5,979 nt of DNA from an uncultured Clostridia bacterium (GTDB lineage Bacteria; Bacillota; Clostridia; Oscillospirales; CAG-272): positions 1-5,979 of the forward strand of contig CALDMI010000192.1 of NCBI GenBank assembly GCA_937914815.1, in the 5' to 3' direction. The notes under the pieces were generated by a model. It was not told the origin of the DNA and did no database searches. It saw only the letters and a list, made by a program, of their open reading frames with translations. Each line of letters opens with the position of its first letter. Positions within the stretch are counted from its first letter, which is position 1. Both the position numbers and the translations under genes were made by a program. Shown here piece after piece: positions 1 to 5,384 of the stretch.

Positions 1-475
1 TATAAAGGGCGGACAGGTTGAGTTTCCGACCCTGACAAAAAAGCAGTATCTCGCGCCGGTAAATCCCGCATTGATACAGCGGAACAAGAACCTCATAGTT
101 ATAAAGAGAATACCCGCGAAGTCTGACGAGCGGTTTGTGAACTCGGCAATCTACCTCGCGGCACAGCTCCCGGCTTACCGCTACATAAGCACGCACAACA
201 AGATAAACTTCATCGACACGAAGGACCCGAACTCCGAGATGTGCGCCCGCCTCGCCTACGGGGTGTTTGCCCTCCTCAACTCCACGATATACGACAGGTA
301 TATCTCGATTGTCTCAAAATCGAAGCAGATAAACTCCAAGGAGTTCAGGACGCTTCCGCTCCCGCCGCGGAACATCATAGAGAACATGGGCATGCGCCTT
401 ATGTCTCTCCGTCAGACGACGGTGAAGGCATGCGACTCTATCGTGAACCCGACGCTACATATAATTGAAAAATAA
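1..475 (+). CDS. Type II DNA adenine methyltransferase, C-terminal fragment (Eco57I/PaeR7I-like)
   Basis: This is the last 157 codons of a larger gene that begins left of the window. The frame is open from base 2, and the TTG at 71 is an internal Leu codon, not a start. The fragment matches the C-terminal recognition part of restriction-modification adenine methyltransferases of the Eco57I/PaeR7I/BsuBI group. The diagnostic segment is NSTIYDRY, then SKSKQINSKEFR, then the LPLPP motif, which in this family ends the target-recognition region. The N-terminal catalytic part (SAM-binding FxGxG and NPPY motifs) lies outside the window, so activity cannot be judged. Known role: N6-methylation of adenine to protect host DNA from a cognate nuclease. 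The nuclease gene is not in view; nothing to the right resembles one. Codon use is GC-rich but favours ATA for Ile (11 of 18), as in the two-component genes. Family call fairly confident; exact subtype uncertain. Confidence 0.75.
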   Translation, partial: IKGGQVEFPTLTKKQYLAPVNPALIQRNKNLIVIKRIPAKSDERFVNSAIYLAAQLPAYRYISTHNKINFIDTKDPNSEMCARLAYGVFALLNSTIYDRYISIVSKSKQINSKEFRTLPLPPRNIIENMGMRLMSLRQTTVKACDSIVNPTLHIIEK

Positions 476-480
476 AGAGA

Positions 481-526
481 AAAGCAGAGACTGTCCGGTT
501 TCGGGCGGCCCCTGCTTTGCTTTTTT
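481..526. terminator. Bidirectional intrinsic terminator between methyltransferase and XRE gene
   Basis: The outer stem AAAGCAG (481-487) pairs with CTGCTTT (512-518). An inner stem CTGTCCG (491-497) pairs with CGGGCGG (502-508) using two G-T pairs, around a GTTT loop. On the plus strand a run of six T follows (521-526), 6 nt after the methyltransferase stop codon. On the minus strand the hairpin is followed by a T-rich stretch (TTTTCTCTTTATTTTT), so it should also stop the convergent XRE transcript. Confidence 0.85.
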
Positions 527-542
527 AATACACGGGTGCGTA

Positions 543-782
543 TCAATCAATGATATTCTCTGTCAGGAACAGCGGGCTGTCGAAAAAATCGGCAAGCTCT
601 ATTTCCAGCCCCTGACACAGCTCAAAGAGTATGCGGAGGTTCACGGCGGTGTTGCGCCTGTGCTTTATGTCTCCTATTGTCGTCTGGTTGACCCCGGTGA
701 GCATGGACAGGCGATAGGCACTCAGCTTCCTCTCGTCCATAAGCTCCGTTAGTCTCCTCGACAGAGCCTCGGCAATAGTCAT
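543..782 (-). CDS. XRE-family (Cro/C1-type) helix-turn-helix transcriptional regulator
   Basis: A 79-residue single-domain DNA-binding protein. The start is set at the second in-frame ATG (782), because the GGAG of its ribosome site lies 8 nt before that codon but only 2 nt before the ATG at 788. The N-terminal MTIAEALSRRLTELM helix is followed by the helix-turn-helix (YRLSMLTGVNQTTIGDIKHR, about residues 24-43). The LRILFELCQGLEIELADFF helices and a short C-terminal tail complete a fold common in small Clostridia XRE proteins. There is no ligand or dimerisation domain beyond this. The gene converges on the methyltransferase and diverges from the SLOG gene. AGTTTA inverted repeats lie directly upstream, which suggests autoregulation and perhaps control of the SLOG gene. 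The length is like that of restriction-modification controller (C) proteins, but the convergent layout is not the usual one. The regulator call is firm; its targets are inferred. Confidence 0.9.
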   Translation of the reverse strand: MTIAEALSRRLTELMDERKLSAYRLSMLTGVNQTTIGDIKHRRNTAVNLRILFELCQGLEIELADFFDSPLFLTENIID

Positions 783-790
783 TGACATGT

Positions 791-797
791 CTCCTTT
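791..797 (-). promoter_or_regulatory. Ribosome binding site that fixes the XRE start
   Basis: Read on the minus strand this is AAAGGAG. Its GGAG ends 8 nt before the ATG at 782, an ideal spacing, and only 2 nt before the ATG at 788, which is too close for normal initiation. It therefore favours the 79-residue protein over an 81-residue one. Confidence 0.65.
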
Positions 798-800
798 ATG

Positions 801-830
801 CTAAACTTCAGTTTAGTACCAGTATAAACT
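801..830. promoter_or_regulatory. Inverted-repeat operator array (AGTTTA half-sites) upstream of the XRE gene
   Basis: Three copies of the half-site lie within 30 bases: TAAACT at 802-807, AGTTTA at 810-815 and TAAACT at 825-830. The first pair forms a perfect palindrome (CTAAACT, TC, AGTTTAG; 801-816). The second pair forms another inverted repeat with a 9-nt spacer. A partial further copy, TTTAGTA, occurs at 812-818 and again at 859-865. A minus-strand -10-like TATACT sits at 821-826, inside the second repeat, though no good -35 is visible. This is the layout expected for an autoregulated XRE gene. The repeats are seen directly; binding by the adjacent regulator is inferred. Confidence 0.6.
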
Positions 831-869
831 CTTTTGTCTGAAAAATACTGTGCCGAAATTTAGTATGTC

Positions 870-898
870 TTGCTTTTATCGGGGAGATGTGCTACAAT
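870..898 (+). promoter_or_regulatory. Sigma-A-type promoter for the SLOG gene
   Basis: The -35-like TTGCTT (870-875) and -10 TACAAT (893-898) are separated by 17 nt. A TG one base before the -10 (890-891) makes it an extended -10. Transcription would start near 905 and leave a leader of roughly 50 nt before the ATG at 959. Confidence 0.65.
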
Positions 899-958
899 GT
901 ATATAAGAGCCGCGCTTTGCGGTCAGACCGCCATGTTTACACCGGGAAGGAGACAATT

Positions 959-1474
959 ATGAAAACAATCTGTGTTACGGGGCACCGCCCCGCAAAGCTG
1001 CCGTGGGGATACCGGAGATACGGAGAGGACTATCAGAAATACATAGACGAGCTCACGAGGAGAATTGAAAAATATGCCGACGAGGGCGTCACCCACTTTA
1101 TCAGCGGCGCGGCGCTCGGCGTCGATACCGATTTTGCCGAGGCGGTGTTCGCCTTCCGCGAGAGGACGGGGCGGGACGTCACGCTCGAATGTGCGCTCCC
1201 CTGCCCTAATCAGAGCCTCATGTGGCAGGACGAGGACGCGGCGCGGCACTCCCGCCTCCTCAAGGCGGCGGACAAGGTTACCGTCGTCTGCGACAGGTAT
1301 TACCGTGGCTGTATGCTCGAGCGCAATATGTACATGGTCGACCACTCGGACATCGTCCTCGCCGTCTGGAACGGGGAGCAATCCGGTGGAACCTGGAACA
1401 CCATAAAGTATGCCCGTCTGCGCGAAAAGAGGATAGATATAATATCGCTCGCGTCGGAGGACGGCGACATATAA
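959..1474 (+). CDS. SLOG-superfamily protein (DUF1273 / YpsA-like)
   Basis: A 171-residue soluble protein. The ATG at 959 is chosen because AAGGAG (947-952) lies 6 nt before it; the longer frame from 887 overlaps the promoter. The N-terminal TGHRP (7-11) with KLPWG is the family signature. The Rossmann-like nucleotide-binding loop SGAALGVD (49-56) follows, then PCPNQ (81-85), ERNMYMVDHSD (121-131) and a C-terminal GGTWNTIKYA (143-152). SLOG domains are related to DprA and LOG and are known to bind nucleotides or nucleotide-derived ligands. Bacillus YpsA belongs to the same family, and some SLOG proteins act in phage defence. No effector domain is fused here. The gene is transcribed away from the XRE regulator and ends at its own terminator. 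The family call is confident; the ligand and role are unknown. Confidence 0.88.
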   Translation: MKTICVTGHRPAKLPWGYRRYGEDYQKYIDELTRRIEKYADEGVTHFISGAALGVDTDFAEAVFAFRERTGRDVTLECALPCPNQSLMWQDEDAARHSRLLKAADKVTVVCDRYYRGCMLERNMYMVDHSDIVLAVWNGEQSGGTWNTIKYARLREKRIDIISLASEDGDI

Positions 1475-1483
1475 AATATAAAA

Positions 1484-1524
1484 CGGGACTGCCTTTTCGG
1501 AAGATCAGACAGTCCCGCTCTTTT
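1484..1524. terminator. Bidirectional intrinsic terminator between SLOG gene and GNAT operon
   Basis: CGGGACTG (1484-1491) pairs perfectly with CAGTCCCG (1510-1517). A smaller CTT/AAG pairing occurs inside the loop. On the plus strand CTCTTTT follows; on the minus strand TTTTATATTTTAT follows. It sits 9 nt after the SLOG stop codon and about 130 nt after the end of the minus-strand operon, so it can serve both convergent units. The 1525-1646 stretch between this hairpin and the GNAT stop codon shows no gene I can support. Confidence 0.85.
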
Positions 1525-1646
1525 ATCTGGTGGTTTCAGTGGTTAGTGCTTTTTCGGTCTGCGCCGTATGTGGCAGTGAGCTCCCGGGCGGGCACAGGCG
1601 GATGCAGAGTCGTCGTTCTTCGGTCTCGTCGCCGTATTTATCCCTC

Positions 1647-2669
1647 TTATTTTATTGCTCGTGGGTCCATGTGACCTACCACCGGGAATGTGGCTCTCAG
1701 CGTCCCGGGCTCCGCCCCCTCGCGCGTCAGCTCATAATGCCTGAAAGCATAGAGCGAATGGGCATTCTCCTCCGCTATCGAAAACTCAAGGCAGATTATC
1801 CCCATTTCCCGCGCCGCCTGTCCGAGGAGCGCGGCGCTCTCAGACGCGAGACCGAGCCCCTGATACTCCGGCAGGAGGCGGATAGCCATCTGCGCGTTTC
1901 CCTTTCCGTCAAAGGCATAGAGCGTCGCCTCCCCGGCGAAGCTCACGCGGTCTATTCTCACGGTGGACTCGCTCTCCGGGGCGTCCTCGCTCATATATTT
2001 TTTTCTGATAATGCAAGGCTTTACAAGGATTGCAAAGGTCGCGCTGCTCCCTCTCGCGAACTCCTCTTTCGCCGTATCGTAGAAATACTCGTCGGAGGCG
2101 TCCGGCTTATCCTCTCTGTAATCGTAACCCCAGTAACGGTTTACCTCCTCGTCGCGGCAGAGGCGGGCGTAATCGGGTATATCCTCCTCTGAGAGGGAGG
2201 ACAGAATAAGCCGCTCTCCCTCCTCGTCCGGGAGTTCGTCACACAGCTCACACTCGGTATTTATGAGAACCGAGTAGCTGTCGGCGGTGAAGTCGTCGGC
2301 GTCAAGGGTCATGTGGCGGAAGCCCTCAAGATATTTTAAGTAAAAGGTCGGGACGCCGACAAGCCGCATCGGAACCTCCTCACGCACCATATACCGAACA
2401 AGCTCGCGCAGGGCGTCCTCCGGGTCGTCGTCATCTGTCAGCGGCTCGGGAAATGTAAAGTAATATCTCCCGGTGTCGAATATGCGGAAAAAGAGGCACC
2501 CGTGTGAAAATGTGACGGCATATTCGATGTCGTCCTCCTCGTCCACCCGACTTATCATTGCTTTCATTATATCCTTTGCGTCACGCAGGACTGACTCTAC
2601 CGGCGGGAGGCGCAGCTTTGAGGCTGCCGTCGCAACATTTTTCTTGGTATAGGGGATAAAGCTTATCAT
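1647..2669 (-). CDS. GNAT-family N-acetyltransferase with an extra N-terminal domain
   Basis: A 340-residue cytoplasmic protein. The C-terminal half (about 151-335) is a GNAT domain. It shows the acetyl-CoA-binding motif A RLLPEYQGLGLASE (264-277) with Q270-G-L-G-L-A, and motif B with N302 and SLYAFRHYEL (305-314). The N-terminal half (1-150) has no clear motif; it may be a degenerate second GNAT-like fold, as in other two-part clostridial acetyltransferases. Residues 219-240 form a charged insertion before the FAGEATLYAFDG strand. The start overlaps the kinase stop as ATGA, with GGAGG (2679-2683) 9 nt upstream, so translation is probably coupled. It is the third gene of the regulator-kinase operon, which suggests a link to that signal. 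Substrate unknown: it could be a small molecule, an antibiotic or a protein N-terminus. Confidence 0.85.
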   Translation of the reverse strand: MISFIPYTKKNVATAASKLRLPPVESVLRDAKDIMKAMISRVDEEDDIEYAVTFSHGCLFFRIFDTGRYYFTFPEPLTDDDDPEDALRELVRYMVREEVPMRLVGVPTFYLKYLEGFRHMTLDADDFTADSYSVLINTECELCDELPDEEGERLILSSLSEEDIPDYARLCRDEEVNRYWGYDYREDKPDASDEYFYDTAKEEFARGSSATFAILVKPCIIRKKYMSEDAPESESTVRIDRVSFAGEATLYAFDGKGNAQMAIRLLPEYQGLGLASESAALLGQAAREMGIICLEFSIAEENAHSLYAFRHYELTREGAEPGTLRATFPVVGHMDPRAIK

Positions 2670-4153
2670 TTTTTCTTTCCTCCGAAAAGATTCTTTACGT
2701 CAAAGGTCCGTCTGTGCGCTCTTGCCCCGCGCTCCGGCGCCGGGGCGGGCAATGCCGGGGCGGGTGCCTCTGCCGGCAGGGCTACCGACACGGAATAGCT
2801 CTCGTCATCGGTGACCGTCATTATCTCCGCGCCCATAGCCTCGCATATCCTGCGGCAGGTGCGGAGCCCTATGCCGTTGCTCTCGGCGCCGGAGGTATCG
2901 CGGCGCACGGCATTACAGAATGTGACGCGCACGCGCCCGGTATCGCGGGCAGAGGATATGCGCACCGCGCTCTCCGCGTCGGCATACTTCATAATATTTG
3001 AAAAGATATTGTCAAACACGCGCATGAGATTCTGCGCGTCTGCCCTCACGGTGAGCGCCGTGTCCTGCGGCAGGGTGTTCTCATACTCAACCGTATACCC
3101 GCTCTCGCGCAGGAGAAGTATATGCTCGGAGAGCATCTGCTCAAGGAGGGTTCCGGCGGGGTAATCCTGCATATCGAGGTCAATCTTTCCGCCGAAGAGG
3201 AGGAAGTAGCGGAACATATCGTCGGAGAGAGATTTCAGGCGGAGCGCCGTTGTCTCCGATGCCTTTATATAGCTCTTCATAACCTCGTCGCCCTCGGCGC
3301 GCGGCTTCATGACGTCGATGTAGCCGAGGAGAACCGTCAGCGGTGTCCTTATATCGTGCGACATTGAGGTTATCAGTTCATTGTTTGACTCTATCGCCTC
3401 CCTCTCCTTTTTTATGTTCTCGAGAATGGAGGTTCTCATTCTGTCTATATCCGAGTAGAGCTTTGCTATCTCGTCGTCCCCGTCGAGGTGAATTACATGC
3501 TCGGTCTCTCCGGAGCTGACGCGCCCGACCTCACGCGCGAGGTCGGAGATTTTCCATATCACATTGCTGAAATAGAGGATAAGCACGGCGGACAGCGCCA
3601 CGAGCGCCACCGCAAGGCTCACGATGTTTGCAAGGTCGTAAAGCAGATACTCGGTAAACTCGGCGACCGAGGCGTAGAGCGTCGCTCCGTCGGACATTGT
3701 GAGCGCGTGATACCCGCTCCCCTCCGCGGAGGCGACGAGCTCGTCGCGCGACGGATAATCGACGGTTATTCCCCCGCCGTTCACCGGGTCGCGGAACCAC
3801 TGTCTGTCCTGCTCGTAAATTCCGGAGACGAACAGGAGGTCGTCGTCACGGTAGATAAGCAGATAGACATACCGCTTTCTCTGCACCCATTTTGAAATCT
3901 CTGCGACATCCGAGGAGGCGACGCCCTCGCTGTCTATATACTCCTGCAGCTCTGCGACGTATTTCTCTTCCCTCTCCCGGCGCATTTCCTTTGTCGTGTA
4001 ATAGTTGTTTATATAGTAGACTATCAGCCAGCGGACAAGGACATATATAAGAGAGGCGAGAATGACGCCGAACACTATTCGCAGGAGGAATGTATGTCGG
4101 AGGGATTTTTTCTTCGGGACCATCAGGGTCCCGTCTGTTCTTCTGTCAGTCAA
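2666..4153 (-). CDS. Membrane sensor histidine kinase (VanS-like class)
   Basis: About 495 residues if translation starts at the TTG at 4153. A run of GGGG lies 7 nt upstream, and the start overlaps the regulator gene by 8 nt. The ATG at 4123 would give 485 residues. Layout: membrane segment about 22-48, an external sensor region about 49-168, a second membrane segment about 172-198, HAMP about 199-250, and dimerisation/phospho-acceptor helix with SMSHDIRTPLT and His266. The ATPase domain has an N box (FDNIFSNIMKYA, N382 and N386) and a G box (NGIGL, 426-430). The usual D-x-G-x-G G1 box is not evident between them. After the ATPase, about 36 residues form an Ala/Pro-rich linker and a basic tail ending in KKK, which is atypical. 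The kinase would phosphorylate the upstream-encoded regulator. The signal is unknown. Confidence 0.93.
   Translation of the reverse strand: MTDRRTDGTLMVPKKKSLRHTFLLRIVFGVILASLIYVLVRWLIVYYINNYYTTKEMRREREEKYVAELQEYIDSEGVASSDVAEISKWVQRKRYVYLLIYRDDDLLFVSGIYEQDRQWFRDPVNGGGITVDYPSRDELVASAEGSGYHALTMSDGATLYASVAEFTEYLLYDLANIVSLAVALVALSAVLILYFSNVIWKISDLAREVGRVSSGETEHVIHLDGDDEIAKLYSDIDRMRTSILENIKKEREAIESNNELITSMSHDIRTPLTVLLGYIDVMKPRAEGDEVMKSYIKASETTALRLKSLSDDMFRYFLLFGGKIDLDMQDYPAGTLLEQMLSEHILLLRESGYTVEYENTLPQDTALTVRADAQNLMRVFDNIFSNIMKYADAESAVRISSARDTGRVRVTFCNAVRRDTSGAESNGIGLRTCRRICEAMGAEIMTVTDDESYSVSVALPAEAPAPALPAPAPERGARAHRRTFDVKNLFGGKKK
4115..4133 (-). promoter_or_regulatory. Hairpin over the alternative kinase start codon
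   Basis: CGGGACC (4115-4121) and GGTCCCG (4127-4133) form a perfect 7-bp inverted repeat with a 5-nt loop. In the minus-strand mRNA the ATG at 4123-4121 lies in the loop and the first stem base. A free ribosome would find this start masked. A ribosome ending the regulator gene at 4146-4148 would stand just upstream and could open it. The repeat is seen; the regulatory role is inferred. Confidence 0.4.
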
Positions 4154-4838
4154 TCTGGTACCCCTTTCCCCACACGGTGCGTATGAGCTTCGGCGACGAG
4201 GGGGAGTCCTCGAGCTTTCGCCGGAGATTAAGCATATGGACGGTCACGGTGTTCACCGAGGAGGGGAGCGGCATTTCCTCCCACACAGCCTCGTATATCT
4301 CGGAGGCGTTCTTCGGCACGCCGCGGTTGCGCGCAAGGTAGATAAGGAGGTCCATCTCCTTGTCTCTTATATCTATTGCGGAGCCGTTCTTTGTGACCTC
4401 CCGCGTTACGGGATTTACATACACGCCCCCGGGGAGAGAGATAATATCCGGGTTATCAGCCGCCTTCTGACTGTACATGTTGTACCGGCGGGCGAGCGCG
4501 TTTACCTTGAGTATCAGCTCCCGCGGTGAGAACGGCTTTACTATATAATCGTCTCCCCCCGCCGCATAGGCGGAGTCCATATCCCCGGCGAGCGAGCGGG
4601 CGGTCAGAAACAGGATAGGCACCGAGGAGTGCCCTCTTATCTCGCGGGCGGCGGATATACCGTCGAGCCGCGGCATTTTTATATCCATTATGACAAGGTC
4701 GATGTCCTTGTTGCGGTTCAGTGCGTCGACCGCCTCGCGCCCGTTTTTCGCCTCGGTTATCGTGTGCCCCTCCCCGGTGAGGAGGATGCCGAGTATTTTT
4801 CTTATTTCGCTTTCGTCATCGGCGACAAGTATCTTCAT
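4146..4838 (-). CDS. OmpR/PhoB-family response regulator
   Basis: A 230-residue transcription factor of the usual family length. The receiver domain (about 1-118) has the acidic pair D7-D8, phospho-acceptor D52 (in VIMDIKMP), T79 and K101 (KPF), the full set for phosphorylation and switching. The winged-helix DNA-binding domain (about 131-230) ends in the typical VNTVTVHMLNLRRKLE recognition helix region and the IRTVWGKGYQID wing. The start is the ATG at 4838 with GGAGG (4843-4847) 4 nt upstream. It is the first gene of the operon; its end overlaps the kinase start, so the two are surely partners. Sequence style is that of VanR-type regulators, but nothing nearby encodes cell-wall target genes. 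The likely target is its own promoter and other sites outside this window. Confidence 0.96.
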   Translation of the reverse strand: MKILVADDESEIRKILGILLTGEGHTITEAKNGREAVDALNRNKDIDLVIMDIKMPRLDGISAAREIRGHSSVPILFLTARSLAGDMDSAYAAGGDDYIVKPFSPRELILKVNALARRYNMYSQKAADNPDIISLPGGVYVNPVTREVTKNGSAIDIRDKEMDLLIYLARNRGVPKNASEIYEAVWEEMPLPSSVNTVTVHMLNLRRKLEDSPSSPKLIRTVWGKGYQID

Positions 4839-4892
4839 TTTTCCTCCGGAAAGCCGGCGAAAAGTCGCGCGGCTGTAAGGTTATCTCAATAC

Positions 4893-4922
4893 AATATACC
4901 ACATAACTCCGCTCAAAATCAA
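4893..4922 (-). promoter_or_regulatory. Promoter of the regulator-kinase-acetyltransferase operon
   Basis: On the minus strand, TTGATT (4922-4917) is followed after 18 nt by TATATT (4898-4893), with TG one base before the -10 (extended -10). Transcription would start near 4886, leaving a leader of about 48 nt before the regulator ATG. No clear direct repeats for regulator binding are visible next to it. Confidence 0.6.
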
Positions 4923-5007
4923 GTCTTTTCCGTAAACACGCGGCGGCGGGCATGTAGCGTTACAATTGATACGAGATCGGCAAAGCAAAAAAATGCGCAG
5001 AATTGTA

Positions 5008-5044
5008 TATTAAAAAGCCGGATTCCAGAACAGAAACCGGCTTT
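5008..5044 (-). terminator. Intrinsic terminator ending the DUF4926 cassette
   Basis: AAAGCCGG (5014-5021) and CCGGCTTT (5037-5044) make a perfect 8-bp stem with a 15-nt loop. On the minus strand the hairpin runs into TTTTTAATAT, a good U-tract. It lies 28 nt past the stop codon of the DUF4926 gene. It separates the AT-rich cassette from the operon promoter further left. Confidence 0.8.
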
Positions 5045-5056
5045 CATTTGCTGATT

Positions 5057-5141
5057 TAATTGTGGCGAGTCGTCAAGAGTCCGTTGCAAGTTTTAATTGA
5101 TCAGCCGGAGTGGTAAGAACATCAACGGTTTTGCCGGTTGA
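5057..5141. repeat. Duplicated 3' end of a DUF4926 gene, copy 1
   Basis: This stretch matches 5895-5979 at 79 of 85 positions without gaps, 838 bases away. Bases 5087-5141 are identical over all 55 positions. The six differences cluster at the stop codon and the 16 or so bases beyond it. The match is cut by the window edge, so its full length is unknown. Confidence 0.9.
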
Positions 5142-5258
5142 ATCGACAAATTCAACTTCAAAAAGCGTCCCGTCATATTCCAGAACGATAGTTCCTCTTG
5201 TGCCTTTGGAAAGTCCTCGAAAATCATTTTTCAGTTCAACGACATCTAATTCTTTCAT
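5073..5258 (-). CDS. DUF4926 domain-containing small protein
   Basis: A 61-residue protein that is entirely the DUF4926 domain: an MKELDVVELK start, then LSKGTRGTIVLEYDG (16-30), EVEFVDSTGKTVDVLTT (34-50) and PADQL. The pattern of short hydrophobic strands with GTxGTIV suggests a small SH3-like beta-barrel (inference). The ATG at 5258 is chosen because AAAAGGAG lies 8 nt upstream; the longer frame from 5345 has no such site. No signal peptide or membrane segment is present. DUF4926 has no established activity; I recall such genes near polymorphic toxin and immunity genes. A second, nearly identical copy begins 838 bases upstream. The gene is the last in the cassette, before a terminator. Family call good, function unknown. 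Confidence 0.8.
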   Translation of the reverse strand: MKELDVVELKNDFRGLSKGTRGTIVLEYDGTLFEVEFVDSTGKTVDVLTTPADQLKLATDS

Positions 5259-5266
5259 ATTGAATT

Positions 5267-5274
5267 CTCCTTTT
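5267..5274 (-). promoter_or_regulatory. Ribosome binding site that fixes the DUF4926 start
   Basis: AAAAGGAG on the minus strand, 8 nt before the ATG at 5258. It supports the 61-residue protein over the 90-residue reading from 5345. Confidence 0.75.
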
Positions 5275-5289
5275 AATCCGACTGTATCA

Positions 5290-5312
5290 GGGCGCTCTGT
5301 ATCAATGCGCCC
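5290..5312 (-). other. Intercistronic hairpin upstream of DUF4926
   Basis: GGGCGC (5290-5295) and GCGCCC (5307-5312) form a 6-bp GC stem with an 11-nt loop and no T-run on the minus strand. It is therefore not a terminator. The 8-base word CTGTATCA also occurs twice here (5282-5289 and 5297-5304). It could mark an mRNA processing or stability site; role uncertain. Confidence 0.3.
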
Positions 5313-5367
5313 CTTTGTGATCCCCGGAAAGATAGTCGCGAACACTTTCTATCCACTCTTTTTCGCT
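5302..5367 (-). pseudogene. Possible decayed coding fragment in the gap before DUF4926
   Basis: Within the 126-nt gap, one minus-strand frame reads SEKEWIESVRDYLSGDHKGAH before a stop. This looks protein-like and lacks a start codon or ribosome site of its own. After the stop, the frame used by DUF4926 continues as IDTERPDTVGLKGEFN, so a one-base shift could once have joined the two. This may be the tail of a lost upstream gene. The evidence is only appearance; random open sequence of this length is quite possible. Confidence 0.2.
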
Positions 5368-5384
5368 GATAGTACTATGGCGTG

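Noticed and set aside
71..475. A complete small gene starting at 71
   Set aside because: The codon at 71 is TTG, the frame stays open to the left window edge, and the sequence upstream continues the methyltransferase similarity.
543..782. XRE protein as a restriction-modification controller (C) protein
   Set aside because: The size fits, but it is convergent with the methyltransferase and separated by a bidirectional terminator, so direct control of that gene is unlikely from what is visible.
887..958. Longer SLOG protein starting at 887
   Set aside because: The extra 24 codons overlap the -10 element, and the good ribosome site belongs to the ATG at 959.
1530..1646. A plus-strand GTG frame with a CAVCGSELP zinc-ribbon-like motif
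   Set aside because: There is only one CxxC pair, no ribosome binding site, and the frame runs on antisense through the well-supported acetyltransferase gene.
4629..5054. Plus-strand open frame across the regulator start and the intergenic region
   Set aside because: It is antisense to the response regulator and its promoter, with no ribosome site or family resemblance.
5259..5345. N-terminal extension of DUF4926 from 5345
   Set aside because: No ribosome site precedes it, while a strong one precedes the ATG at 5258, where the domain begins.
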